Program-made: the position numbers and the translations under genes | In this document: one piece after another, positions 37,441 through 48,562 of the stretch | How the letters are laid out: the number at the start of each line of letters is the position of its first letter | Position numbering within the stretch: the stretch's first letter is position 1 | The notes under the pieces: model-generated | The model's database searches: none | What the model was told of the DNA's origin: nothing | What the model saw: only the letters and a program-made list of their open reading frames with translations | Assembly: GCA_964019415.1 (NCBI GenBank) | Contig: OZ025870.1 | Coordinates: 4,114,908-4,178,907 of the forward strand | Reading direction: 5' to 3' | Length of the DNA stretch: 64,000 bases | From: Ianthella basta | Lineage: Eukaryota > Porifera > Demospongiae > Verongiida > Ianthellidae

Positions 37441-38085
37441 GAAAATACTTGACGAGCTAGGTTTGAACAGTAGGGTAATCTTTAGATTTATCTTCCAGCA
37501 GTCTAGTGTTTTAGTAGCCAAGGAGGAAGAATGTAATTGCATGAAATTTGAGTGCAGGGATTAAGTGCCATTGGCCCCATGTTTCCAGAGGATGCCTAAA
37601 TCCCTGGGAAATACCTGAATCCCTGAGGATGACCAAGTTCTCGGGGAATGCCTAAGTCCTTGGGGGTGCCATATTCCCCAGTAAAATTTGCTTGGAGCTC
37701 CAAGCTGATATGGAGAATACTTGACAAGCTAGGATTGAACAGCAGAGTAATCTTTAGATTTCTCTTCCAGCGGTCTAGTGCTTTGGTAACCAAGGAGGAG
37801 GAATGTAATTGCGTGTAATTTGCTTGCAGAAATTTAGTGCCATTGACCCCATGTTTCCAAGGGATGCCTAAATCCCTGGGGAATCCCTGAATCCCTGAGG
37901 ATGACTAAGTTCCTGGGAGGATGCCTAAATCCCTGGGGGTGCCATATTCCTCAGTGAAATAAGTTAGTACAGAGAAGACTTGACGAGCTAGGTTTGAACA
38001 GTAAGGAATCTTTAGATTTTTCATCTAACAGTCTAGTGTTTTGGTAGCTAAGGGAAGGAATGTAATTGCGTGGAATTGTGTAATT
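37440..38085. repeat. Three degenerate tandem copies of a 260-270 bp unit
   Basis: The core ACTTGACGAGCTAGG...TTTGAACAG...AATCTTTAGATTT...CAGTCTAGTG...AAGGAGGA occurs at about 37,446, 37,716 and 37,974 with drift between copies. Between them lie CCTAAATCCCTGGG-type words that look like eroded relatives of the neighbouring 57-bp repeat (CCCCATGTTTCCA, GGATGCC). Confidence 0.65.
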
Positions 38086-38214
38086 AGGTAACAATTACAA
38101 GAATGTAATCAACTACCATTACAATTTCTTAGCAGAAATATCTCCATTCCAATTAAAATACAATTACTGAAAAAGTGCAATTAATAACAGTCAGGTTCAA
38201 TAGTCAATTGCAAT

Positions 38215-38475
38215 CACTCAAACTGCACTGTTGCACTGTTCCATGTTCACAAGGGGTAACCTTGCAATTGGTGTTATACTTAGTCTCGAGTGGCACAATC
38301 AGAAAGAACACCCAAGCACGTATCACTTGGGTCAGGGCAAGGATGAGCTTGAGTTGTACATTCAAATGACTGAAGGATACATCAGGGGAACATCAACCAT
38401 GCATGTCAGGGTGACAACTAAAGGTCAAAATGAGATAGTTATATCGATAGGTGACAACTATCACTCACTTTTCAG
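38215..38475 (+). repeat. Dispersed repeat with conserved frame, copy A
   Basis: The stretch is about 90% identical by eye to 52,830-53,035. In both copies the plus-strand frame stays open (YHLGQGKDELELYIQMTEGY here, YHLGQGKDEHELYMQMTEGY there) and both continue RGTSTMHVRVTTKGQ. The peptide looks beta-rich and matches no family I recognise. It could be an exon of a small gene family or the coding relic of an unknown element. Confidence 0.55.
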
Positions 38476-38482
38476 CCAATGA

Positions 38483-39072
38483 TACTGTATAGTTTAGAAT
38501 ATAGGCGCCCCTCAAAAATAATTCCAGCGCTGAAAGGCGCTTCTTACTAGAACGGCCAAAAATATGCAATGACCAAGGGGCGCTTCAATTAGAAGGGTGC
38601 CTAGCATGTGTATTAGACCGGAATAGTACTTTTGAGCGTCTGCATACATAACAGCGCGCTGCTTTTGTTTCGCGGTGTACTGGCATTGACTCGACTTGGC
38701 ACTTGTGGGTTCCTCGCAATCAGCAAATACAGGTGCCACCTGGACGTCTTCTTTATCAGCCTGTGCCACTGAGTTCCAGTGGGCACTTCTCTGGTCTCCC
38801 CACTGGTCGCTTGACCCGCTTAACCAACTTCTTCCTGCGTTCTGTAGACGTGAATGAAGCAGCGATGCGGTTAAAGCAGTCCATCACGGCCCCCATTTCA
38901 CTGTCTCATGTTCAGCACATGGGTATAGTGCAAAATATTATATTCCGCTCCAATAATTTAGCGCCATATTATTTCCAATGCCCAAGGGCTCTTACAATTG
39001 GAACAGGAAAAATAGGTATGCCCTAGGAGGCGCTTTAATTGGGGCGGCGCCTATATTAGAAATTATACGGTA
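38483..39072. mobile_element. Non-autonomous TIR transposon, about 590 bp
   Basis: The left end TACTGTATAGTTTAGAATAT and the right end (reverse complement) TACCGTATAATTTCTAATAT are inverted repeats, and both continue into AGGCGCC. The interior holds GGCGCTT-rich subterminal words and no full transposase. A minus-strand frame (38,512-38,769) is not recognisable. Confidence 0.68.
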
Positions 39073-39110
39073 TTTAGTTATCATTAGGGGACAGGTGTTG
39101 TTACCGGGTG

Positions 39111-39181
39111 TAGTCTCGTACCCAGACCCACTTCCGGCCGCCATTTTATTGCGGCCGGAAGTGGGTCTGCGTACGAGACTA
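39111..39181. mobile_element. 71-bp near-perfect palindromic MITE with 9-bp TSD
   Basis: TAGTCTCGTACCCAGACCCA pairs with the reverse complement at the right end, the arms (about 31 bp) run through CTTCCGGCCGC, and the loop is CATTTTATT. TACCGGGTG flanks both sides (39,102-39,110 and 39,182-39,190), a 9-bp target-site duplication. Such a length is typical of Mutator-like or similar transposases acting in trans. Confidence 0.85.
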
Positions 39182-39199
39182 TACCGGGTGATAACTACT

Positions 39200-40990
39200 T
39201 TAGCGTACACTAGATTCCTTTGATGTTACCATCAAGTGGGATATAATGAGGCGGAGGGTGCAGAAGCAGATAGACAGATAGTTAACGATTAACTGTTGGT
39301 GGACAATGGTTAACTCTTGTGCCTATATTGGTTGCCATCTAGTGTCATGCAATTTTATGAGACAAATGAATAGCGAAAAATGGGCTGTAATAGGTTTAAT
39401 TTAACCACCTTTGATCCGGTGACAAATGTGCTTACATATGCATGTACAGGTAAAGATCCGATGCAATGCTATCACAATCAAGTCAAATATTATTAACCTC
39501 AAGTCAAATATTCCCCAAGGGGATAAGTATTGCTGGATGACAACAAAGATGCTACCCCTGTCGGTATCTCTGCACATGAGAAGGCAAGGACTTATCGTCA
39601 GAAACAACAAGCCCTAGTATTTCACACTGTTGTTCCAGAACATGATAGGAGTCATGCTGTGCTCTTCACAAACTTACACAGTCTTTTTTATGCATGCCTC
39701 AAGGAAGCTTTAGAGAAGGCAGAGCTAAGAGAGTCCTGAAGCTTCAGCAGCGATGAATCATTGACAGGGTTGTTGAAGTATAAGTAGCTAGCACTCTAGA
39801 GAAATCTGCCACAGTGCAGCAAATTTCTGGAGCTGTGAAAACAAAACATGGTTGCACTTCTAGGACCACAATGGCTTGAGATGCATATGCAAGCTACATT
39901 GTTGCCAGCAACCCATGCTTCTTCTCAGGTATACCATGCCTATATTCACTGGAGATGGTCTATGTACCAGGGTTACACAAGAGGAAGACAACTTTTGTGA
40001 ACTACATACGTATGGTAGTGAAGATGGGTGGGGGGGGGGGGGGGGGGGGATGACAGTGAAATGCACCAGAGCCAGCATTGGCTATAGATCATGGAGATTG
40101 CTGGCCCTGGTCCGGTTTACTGCCACTTTCTCCTCCCCCTCTCTTTCCTACCAAGTGCAGTTCACAATGTTGTCTTTCACATGCCTATACACTTATATCT
40201 GACATGCAGACAGAACCTCTTTCTGCTTTGCAAAGTATAGCTAAGGCTTGTTTCATCTACCAAAATGCAAGTGACCAGTGTACCGGTCATTCTCGTAATT
40301 GACTGTTCACACCACTTGTCTCGCGCGAAACCAGGTAGTTGGCGAGCACCAGAGAAGCTCCAGTAGTTCAATTCTTCAGTAGCGACCTGTATCAAGGTCT
40401 AAGCAGGTAGAAACAATGGTTGGTGTCTGGAGTAACACAGAGGTGCTTCTTTCAATCAAAATGTGTATGGGAGAGGGCCGCTCAGGGGGCAATTACAGAT
40501 AACTGTACCTTTTTCCCGAAATTTGGCGCCTACGCAATGGAGATCCTCTGTTGTAGACTACTACAGTCCCTTTCCGCACTTCATTTGCACTACTCGAACC
40601 TGTTTCGCTGTAACTAGTGTAAATGGGGGCTCATGAACCATGAGAACCAATCCATAACCAGTTATGTAACTGTTCCACTAGTGTAATCGGGCTGTAAGTG
40701 TTATGTAGTACAGTGGTCATTCAGCACTAATGAGTAATGCATAGCAGTATGTTGCTGACTATGAGGTAAGATCGCAGTTAATTCTTGATGATGACTCTAT
40801 AACAAACCCAGTCTTCTTGTTGATGGTTCACTTTGTGACAATAAGTACAGTGAACATCAGCAATATGTAAAATGTACATACGTGGCTAGGGATATTATTC
40901 TAAACTCCCACATCTGCATCATGAAGCATGGATCCCACTTCCTTCTTTACTGAGAGAGATGCAAAATACCGTATCAATTTATGCATTAGT
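39200..40990. other. No confident gene; one unexplained plus-strand frame
   Basis: A 70-codon frame at 39,530-39,739 (plus; DNKDATPVGISAHEKARTYR...) has amino-acid composition like a real protein, possibly a transposon-derived domain, but no family is recognised and splice sites are not clear. A run of about 21 G lies at 40,029-40,049. The rest shows nothing. Confidence 0.4.
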
Positions 40991-41013
40991 CGAGTGATGC
41001 TAGTCTTAATCAC

Positions 41014-41364
41014 CTGTGCTTGTTATATTCTTTGGTAATCGCTGCAGGCTCAGTTGCTGATCAGAGCCACCAGGATCACTTCCATTGATTCGCATATGCA
41101 ATCGTTCCCCAACTTCCTTTGTCCTGCCAAAGCCATCATCAACTTCCATCAGTACTGTCGACAGCCTCACAATCTGCTTAAATGAGCAATTCTGGCATAA
41201 ATGGTCGTAAAGTACTCCACAAGCTGATCTTGGATCTTTTGCACGTTCAATGTCAGTCTCAGTGCTTGCTGCTATGACCCCACGACGTCTCAGCTCTGGT
41301 GCACATGTTTTGGCATTGACATTCCTCAAAATTTCATCTCTGAATTCCTGTAGAATTGCATCCA
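41014..41364 (-). CDS. CARD-like death-fold exon (117 codons)
   Basis: The exon is bounded by an AAATCAG acceptor at 41,365-41,371 and a CACAG|GTGATT donor (exon end 41,014). It is 351 bp with phase 1 at both ends, so it can be skipped or shuffled without a frame change. The peptide shows the six-helix spacing of a caspase-recruitment-type domain: ILQEFRDEILRNVN, CAPELRRRGVI, DIERAKDPRSACGVLYDHLC, FKQIVRLSTVLMEV, followed by a Ser/Gln-rich tail. In known families such domains nucleate signalling assemblies in innate immunity and apoptosis. The assignment rests on pattern (APELxxxGVI, AxxxLxxHL) and could be another death-fold subtype. Confidence 0.55.
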
Positions 41365-42613
41365 CTGATTTATCTACAGAGTGTCAGTACGCAGAACAAA
41401 GCTGGATCAGCCATAAGAGACTACATCTTTAAGGCCCGTACCTTTCCTCATATGTTCAATGATTACATTTGGACTGAATTCACAAACAACTTACTGTTTA
41501 CATCACAACAACATGCAATAGCAGACACATTTCAGATCAAGGGATAATAGGACCACATTCCTCACCTTTTGGAAGGTATGTAAATTCCACATTGAAATCA
41601 TTAGTTAGGTGAAACATAACCATAGTATTGATGAGTAGAACTCAACAGGCTTATTTGGTAGTTGTACAAGGTCATCGACTGATTATAGCCTGACCCACAA
41701 GGTCAAAATGTGTTAGGTTGCCAGTTGTAGCGGTAGTACTCTGAGCAATGAAATCACAAGCATGAGGCACTGTGCCTGCTGAGGACGCACAGCTAGTTTT
41801 GGGCAGGCCCATCTATAGATGGCACCATCATGTAATAAGTTTGCTACCTAATATCTGATCACAGTGTTTGCACAAAACTCTCAAAATAAATTCCTGTCTG
41901 TTTTCAGTGACAGCACCCCCTGACAACAAGCACTGCCCATTGAACAAATATGGCAGTTTCCAAAGGTTTTGTGAATCTTATAATAGTAAACGTAATGCAC
42001 ATTTTGGTGTTCGAGACAATTACACTCTTTTAGTTCTGGACGGAACATCATGAAACGTGGTAGGATTACGAAAAGGTGTAGTGACAGTAACCTTGTCAAC
42101 CCAAAACTTAGTTTAAGGTTGTTCCGTACAAGTTCTTGCCACTATCATGTTTCACTGTTCAGAAACTCCTCTTTTAATGTTCCACCAATCATTACCAAGC
42201 TTGGAAGAGTATATCACGGCATATGGGGGGTGACATAAGGTGGTTAGCACCTTCACTACTGGACTCCTCGAGACGAAATTGCTTAAGATAAGTAAATTCT
42301 GTGCGCACACAGATTTACGGAGCAAGTCTATGGAATACTCCCAATTAAATGGACAGTTTTGATTGGTTCAATGCTCAATTTACGAACTGTAGACTAGGGA
42401 CCCACTCGAAGGGTGGGCATTCAGCTGGTGACCATGCATTGCATCATAAATGTTAAACTGCATAACTGCATGATAACACATGTCAACTGCAGAAGAAGCT
42501 CAATTTGCGGCATGCGTTCCAGTTAACTGAACACCACTGCTTCAATGAATTACCAGAAATTTGCTACTCTTCCCTTTGTTACAATAGCTTGACGAATGAG
42601 CGATGCAACTCAC

Positions 42614-42691
42614 CAGTGTGTTCTTCACTGCTTATTTTAGCTGGAGGAGTACTAGTGTCTTCACCAGAGACTGATCTCTTGTATCTAGCAA
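42614..42691 (-). CDS. Ser/Thr/Pro linker exon (26 codons), copy 1
   Basis: The acceptor is CCCAGCTGCAG (42,692 upward) and the donor CACTG|GTGAG. The exon is 78 bp, phase 1 to phase 1, and encodes a flexible linker starting ARYKRSVSGEDTSTPPAKIS. A homologous exon with the same phases lies at 59,410-59,481, and the flanking intron sequence is also similar, so this is a duplicated locus. An alternative AG closer to TACAAG would break phase compatibility. Confidence 0.55.
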
Positions 42692-42766
42692 CTGCAGCTG
42701 GGACTACAAATGTTAAGATAAAGGATAGAGGTGAATTCAAATTACATAAAAAGCAAATTGAATTAA

Positions 42767-44121
42767 TTATACCGCATATGTCCGAATAGAGGCCCGGGCC
42801 TTTATTTCTTTCAAGAGGTTTTTGACCCAGCCTCTATTCGAGCCCAGCTTCTATAGACCAGTTGCGTATAAGCGTTTAGGAATGCAGTAAGTCATAATTG
42901 CTTATGACGTCATCACTGGTGGCAGTTTAATACATTGAAAAGATAGGCATAAAGGTGTTGCACCGGCAGCCTCGAGCGCTTCGTGCCAAATGTTTCCATA
43001 TAGATTGGTCAGCATGGTTCGCATTAATTCGCACCTGACAGTCGTTGATTGAAGTTGATATGAGATTGAGACTCATGAAGGGGGACTCGCCGGCTAAAAT
43101 GAGGGGAACGATACTTCTCGACAGAATTTTTTGACACTCTTGGACACGGAATAGCTTCTAGTTGAGCTACCACCTACAAAGTATCAAGGTTAATGACAGG
43201 TAGCGATGGTAACACAAGGGTGCGAGTCATAGCCTTATTAGTCGTTACTTGCCGGTTAGTCCCACTCCAGATGTCTCCATCTCGGTGCCTGCTGTGGTGC
43301 TTTCGCCGAAATCGTGTCAAGAAGTCTCGTTCACCACATTCTGGTTGCTCATGTCAACAAATCCCCCTTTACGAGTCTCGATCTCGGCAACCATATGCCT
43401 TATCAACTTCAATCAACGACCGTCTGGTGCGTACTCATGCAAACCATTCAGCTGAGGCATCTAAATGGGAGCATTCGGCACAAAGCGCTCGAGGCTGCCG
43501 GTGCAACACCTTTTTCCTTATCTTTTCAATGTATTAAACTGCCACCAGTGATGACGTCATATGCAATTATCGCCTTAACCATAACATTTCTGAGTTACGC
43601 GCAACTGGTCTATTTGAGCCTGGTCTCTATTAAAAATTAACTGATTCCTAGCCATGTTTCCTAATTAAAATCTCTGATAAGACATGGCTGCCATCGATCC
43701 GCACACGCTGAGAAGGTGCGGGTTCTCAGAAGTCGCCAAGCTCGCACTTCGGTCTCGTCCAGTGACTCCCTTCTCCCTCACAGTGGATTCTTTCGAGGCT
43801 CCACTACGTTTGCTCCATAGCTACCTTTAGCTGCAAGAAGAATTAGCTACGCGGTGTGCTTCTCTACAGACTTGGACATTGCTACAGCAGCGGGAACTTC
43901 AGTAAGTCACCACACGTCGCACTCTGAGTTCGATTCGTACCTAAAGCATGCACCTCAGATGCTGAAGAGTGCCAGTAAGTGAATTCCAGACCAGGCTTAA
44001 ATTCAGACCGGCCTCTATTCGAGCCCAGGCCTCTAATAACGAATCACTGTTCAGACCCCTGGCTTCTATTCAAGCCCCAGCCTCTATTCGAACCCAGCCT
44101 CTATACGAACATATACGGTAA
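42767..44121. mobile_element. TIR element, about 1.35 kb, hosting a nested foldback element
   Basis: The left end TTATACCGCATATGTCCGAA and the right end (reverse complement) TTACCGTATATGTTCGTATA are inverted repeats, both followed by AGAGGC and repeats of CCTCTATTCGAGCCC. No transposase remains. The element is split by the foldback element at 42,855-43,611, and its own CTCTATTxGAGCC sequence resumes on the far side. Confidence 0.65.
42855..43611. mobile_element. Foldback element, nearly palindromic throughout (about 757 bp)
   Basis: The terminal inverted repeats begin AGACCAGTTGCG, share CATATGACGTCATCACTGGT-type sequence (ATGACGTCATCACTGGTGGC) and CACCGGCAGCCTCGAGCGCT, and the similarity continues inward past GTTGATTGAAGTTGAT to near the centre. 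It sits inside the larger TIR element. The target duplication is at most 2-3 bp (AT/TAT). Confidence 0.75.
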
Positions 44122-45514
44122 TGACACATACAGTCATATAATAACACACATAATGACACACTGCTATAGTCCAACCACTTGAACAACCTAGGACTTCAAC
44201 TATTTAAGATGCTACTACAATTATGTTAACCCTGAGGATGAACAGAGTTAATGTACAAATGGAACATCAAAAGTTATAACATGGCAGCCAGGGTTTCTGC
44301 CAAAATGGCACAAAAAATAGGCCGCCAATAACGTCGCTATCTAATCCGTTATCCCAGCGAGTCCATAGTAAAGGAACATTCTCTTAACGACAGCGTTGGA
44401 GAAGTGAAGTTCCCACCCACCCTGCCCGATGTATAGTCTACATTGGGAATGGGCAGTCAGTGGGCAAATGTCTACGGTTATGTTGCTTCCACAACTAAGT
44501 AAGCTACATCCCCATGGTGGGTGACCTGAGTTCCTTGCAAAGGAGGCTGGCAAGGTATCTGGAGTGGAATGTAAGTTGGTATTACTAGGAGTTAAGGTAG
44601 GCTCGGTAATTCCTGTATAGGTATGTACATACTGTGGCGTGACTCACCCTGTGCTGTCTTAGCCCCATTACAGCTCCCAGCTTACAGGCAGATCAGGTAT
44701 TGTCCAGGTTTGGTCATGTTTATTGCTGCGTAGTAGGGTTTATAATCGCTGTAGTGGCTCTTCAGGGCCTACGTCGGCATCTTGAGCACTCCAAGCTGCA
44801 GTCTGAGGGGTGGTGTTTCTCCATCGGTAACGATGTGATCAGGCCTATTCATGGGTATGCAGTATGTGGTCTAAGTCCACATCCCCAAAGCAATAGTTCC
44901 AGGCAGTATGGGTGACGGTCGAAGGGAGTATGCCATGTCTACTTTGGAATCAAATTATGGTTGCTTAGCAACCGGGCAAGCGAAAACGTCGCTTGGTTAC
45001 TGGTTCAAATATTGGGGTTTGAGTTCAAGAGTGTATGCAACCATAGAAACAATTTGGAATGGGGGATGTGAGTATATAGTTACGTCACAACCCCCACAAC
45101 TTTAATTAGTTGCTGCATACCCTGGCCTTCTGCCAACTCGTTGTATTGATATACTCGAGTTCAAGGTACATAACTAACCTCCTCAGACAGCAGCTGGGAT
45201 CAGGCCAGGGGGGAGGAACCGACTGCATGTTGAAGTCAGTATTTACTTTCAGTGAGTCTTTGATTAATGCAGGACATACCGTACTGATCGCGCCATGGAT
45301 TGTTAAGCTCCCCCCCCCCCCCCCCCCCCTTATAAGCGCATAACCTCTGTTAAGCGCACATTTCTTTACCAGTTTTTCACCCTAATTGTTAGGCACATAA
45401 TAATTTCAAAGGTTCCCCCATTCTCCCAGGAAGTTTGGGCACAATGGAATGTAATTGTGGGTGATGATGTAATACTGTGCGTGATTAGTTACAGCTTCTC
45501 TGCCGCTTCGATCG

Positions 45515-45785
45515 CGAGTTACTATTCTGTGGGGAGCAGGGGACTCACAACGATGGCAATCGAGGTAGGGCTGGCGCGCTGGCGTAGAACATCGTAAACG
45601 GCGGGCAGCGGAGCATAGCAGAGCGATTTCCGCCGCCTGTTGACAGACTTACGAAGACGTCTTTGCTGCAACCGAATTCCGACACTGCCTGGTACTGCTT
45701 GTCCTTCAGCTGTCTATATCCAAGCTCTTTAGCTGCTCTGGAGGTGGCTGCGCTCACATCTTCAACTGCGAATTTGCTAACGTAC
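45515..45785 (-). pseudogene. RecQ-family DNA helicase fragment
   Basis: The minus-strand frame FAVEDVSAATSRAAKELGYR leads into LKDKQYQAVSEF and DVFVSLSTGGG, the start of the RecQ helicase core with its Walker A box. Just after GGG the frame slips: one A appears lost from the lysine codon region of the expected TGGGKS. The next frame then reads CYAPLPAVYDVLRQRASPTS and IVVSPL, the following RecQ motif. There is no further helicase sequence, so this is a broken fragment of about 90 codons. It lies between the TIRs described above. Confidence 0.72.
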
Positions 45786-45888
45786 GTACTCGTATTATAT
45801 AACTCGTTTCTCGAGGTGAGAAATTGCGCATTATTTCGCTGCTAGCAATCTGATTCCGGCAGTGGTCACGAGAACCTGTCTAATTTCA

Positions 45889-45938
45889 CCAGACCCTTCC
45901 TCCCCTCGCTCGCTCGCGCGCACTTCGGAAGGGTCTGG
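45889..45938. repeat. Hairpin with CCAGACCCTTCC arms
   Basis: CCAGACCCTTCC (45,889-45,900) and GGAAGGGTCTGG (45,927-45,938) are perfect inverted repeats around a CGCTCG-rich loop. GAGACTA follows, like the end of the palindrome at 39,111-39,181. Probably a short MITE. Confidence 0.6.
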
Positions 45939-46254
45939 GAAGGAGACTAAATAATGACTATAAGCTAGTAACAATAACGATTGAATGAGAACTCACTTAC
46001 TAAGCGATGCGGCGGCCATCTTAATATGACGTTTGCATATCATTATAATTTCTTGACCCATTCATTTGTTAAGCACATATCCTTTATTAGGCGCATATTT
46101 TATTCCTGCCAGAGCTACAAGCGCGTGCACTTAACAACCGATCAGTACGGCAATAGCTTAATGCATGCCGAGTGTACATAATTAAAGGAGCTACCAAATA
46201 CGTACAATCATGTATGCACATTCCCTTTGACAGAGAGAAAGTAGACTAAGTAGT

Positions 46255-46358
46255 AGTTATCACATGGCTGCGAGGGCATTCGCTAATTTATCACACGAAG
46301 GCACGAAGCACCCGAGTGCAATAAATTAGCGAAACACCCGAGGGGCCATGTGATAACT
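46255..46358. mobile_element. Foldback MITE (AGTTATCACATGGC arms)
   Basis: The arms of about 36 bp start AGTTATCACATGGC and reach CGCTAATTTAT. The loop contains GGCACGAAGCACCCGAGTG. There is no coding capacity. Its design matches that of the element at 58,767-58,870. Confidence 0.78.
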
Positions 46359-46369
46359 GGTTTGTTACA

Positions 46370-47055
46370 GTTCGAACAGAAACACTTTACACTTCAATTC
46401 CCTTGCCGTCGAATCATTTTACCGAACGAACTAGACTGTAATTACTACAGAAACTGGAGAACACGCTCTTCTTGACGCTCTTCTTGTCAGCAGCCACTCC
46501 TTCTGAATAAGGTGACGGCGGTGTTTGAATTGGCGCTATTGCAGATAATTTGAAGACCTGCTAACGGCGTATGAACTCAGAGCTTCCCTGCAGGATGCAG
46601 ACTGCATGGGATTGGAAGGTCTGTAGAGCTTGTAGAGTGGAGGGGCCTTCTTACACACTAAAATCCTATTCAGAAAACTCTAAAGATATTGCATGCACAA
46701 TTCCAGGCTAAGTGCAGTGCTGTGCTCTGCATATATTTTTGGGGATGACCATTTCTAAGTGTCATGCACTCATCATTGAGGAGCCAAAGTTCATGTGAAA
46801 GTTCACAATGTGCTGAATATCAGGTATCAGGTATTCTTATTTTACCTGGGGAACCGTTAGCCAATGACTACTGTAAATGGCACCCAGAAAAAAAGGCAAA
46901 ATTACATGACCACAAAACAAACACTAGTACAAACAAGCAAAATTATATTAAATAGTGGCAATATAAACATAATATTTTGGCTAAGTTATGTTAACGGGTC
47001 AATTTCATGCAACTGATAAATACCTAAAAAGTTGGAGTAAATTGAAATAATGTGC
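46370..47055. other. No gene seen
   Basis: Unique-looking sequence between a foldback MITE and the 3' end of a LINE. Only short frames occur, with no supported splice pairs. Confidence 0.5.
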
Positions 47056-47078
47056 TTGATAGCTAGTAAGGACAGTGT

Positions 47079-48260
47079 TCACAATAAGTGTGCCTCACAG
47101 AGTTTTGAAAAAGCTCCAAAGTCTGCACATGTTCTGATGTTCTTCGGAAGAGACCGCCACAAGGAAGCACCAGCAAAACTGAAAGCCTTTTGTCTGAAGC
47201 AAGTTCTTGAAGACGGCAGATTGAGTTGGTAAGTAGAAGAGGAACGAGTGTTGTAGTGAGAGTTTGGTGAAGAGAAAAGTTGAGAAAAATAAGGAGGAGA
47301 CTGAGAAGACAATCATTTAAACATGGTTTGGGCCAGGTGGAGCTTTCTTCTTGCGGAAAGGGTGGAGAGACCAAGTTCACCACGAGCAGAAGAAGCAGAA
47401 TAATCTCTATGCTTACGAAGAACAGTACGGCAAGCAAAGTTCAGCAGGGTTTCCAAGCGAAGAGCTTCATCCCTAGTGCATCCAGACCAAACAACATCAC
47501 AGTAGTCAAAAGTGGGAAGAATGTAGGACTTGAGGTAGAGAAGGAGAGGCTGAGGGAGAAACCAAGAAAGCCGACGTAGGAGATTGAGGCTACGGGTGAC
47601 TTTGTTGCAAACCATGTCCATATGGTCAGACCAGGTAAGAGTGTCATTCACCAAGACTTCAAGAAACTTGAAAAATTGAACCTGTTCTACATCCATACCA
47701 TCAATCATCAACTCCAGTCCACTGTTGACCTTCTTTCGTGCTGAGTGTATCAGCATGCACTTGGTTTTCAAGGTGTTGAGCTGCAGACTATTTCTTTCTA
47801 GCCACAAGTTTGCCAAGTCAAGAGTGAGTTGAAGAGCAGAGTTGAGAGAAGGAAGATCATCACTAATGATGAAGATAGTGGTGTCATCAGCGAAGAGTAC
47901 AGTAGAGTCAGGAGGAAGGACATGTACAGAAGGAAGATCATTGATGAAGGCAGAGAAGAGGGTAGGACCAAGGACCGAGCCTTGTGGTACACCTGAGCAT
48001 GGAAAGGCAAGTGAAGAGTAGGAATTAGTGACTATAGTAACATGAGAACGATTAGAGAGGTATGACTTGAACCAAGAAACAGTGGATGGAGTAAGACCAA
48101 GATGGAACAGCTTTGATAGGAGAAGATCATGATTCACAGTGTCGAAGGCCTTGGAAATGTCTAGAAATACTACTCCTACAAGCTTCTTGCTGTCTAGTGC
48201 TTTGTACCACTTATCAAGACAATGAAGGAGAAGAGTTTGGGTAGAGTGAGAAGGACGGAA
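47079..48260 (-). pseudogene. LINE reverse transcriptase, C-terminal two thirds
   Basis: On the minus strand, VVFLDISKAFDTVNHDLLLS (RT motif A region, about 48,170-48,110) leads to GVPQGSVLGPTLFSAFINDL and the FADDTTIF catalytic box at about 47,880. After QTMFK there is a TGA at 47,313-47,315. The same frame then continues to the standard C-terminal block (TRSSSTYQLNLPSSRTCFRQ, SFAGASLWRSLP, ending EAHLL). Only a single nonsense codon separates the two parts. Confidence 0.88.
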
Positions 48261-48562
48261 GCCAGATTGGTAAGGAAAGAGAAGGTTGTTGGAATTGAGA
48301 TGAACAGAAAGCTGCTTTTGGACATGTTTTTCTAGAAGTTTGCTGGGAACAGGAAGAAGGGAGATAGGACGGTAGTTTGAGGGTATAGCACAGTCACCAC
48401 CTTTGTGAAGTGGCTTAATGGAAGCACACTTCCAGGGTCCAGGGAAGACAGATGAAGCAATGGATGAGTTCAGGATAGAGCACAGAGGGTAGCAAATGAC
48501 AGAGCGAGCAGCAATGAGGGCAGAGGAAGGAATAAGGTCAAGGCCAGCAGCACACCTTGGTT

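Larger units (their letters stand above)
45278..46152. mobile_element. Putative TIR element carrying a RecQ fragment
   Basis: TACCGTACTGATCG...TTGTTAAG at 45,278-45,307 and its reverse complement at 46,130-46,152 form a pair of about 23-30 bp (one arm has a 6-bp insertion). TAAGCGCA/GGCGCATA words lie inside both ends. The interior is a helicase fragment plus a short hairpin. A poly-C run (45,310-45,328) lies next to the left end. Confidence 0.5.

Noticed and set aside
41868-42053. Plus-strand exon-like frame (VTAPPDNKHCPLNKYGSF) after a TCTGTTTTCAG
   Set aside because: The acceptor is good and the frame ends in a stop, but nothing upstream or any homologous domain supports it, and neighbouring exons are on the other strand.
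47063-47437. Overlapping minus-strand frames at the LINE 3' end as separate genes
   Set aside because: They are shadow frames of the LINE C-terminal domain.
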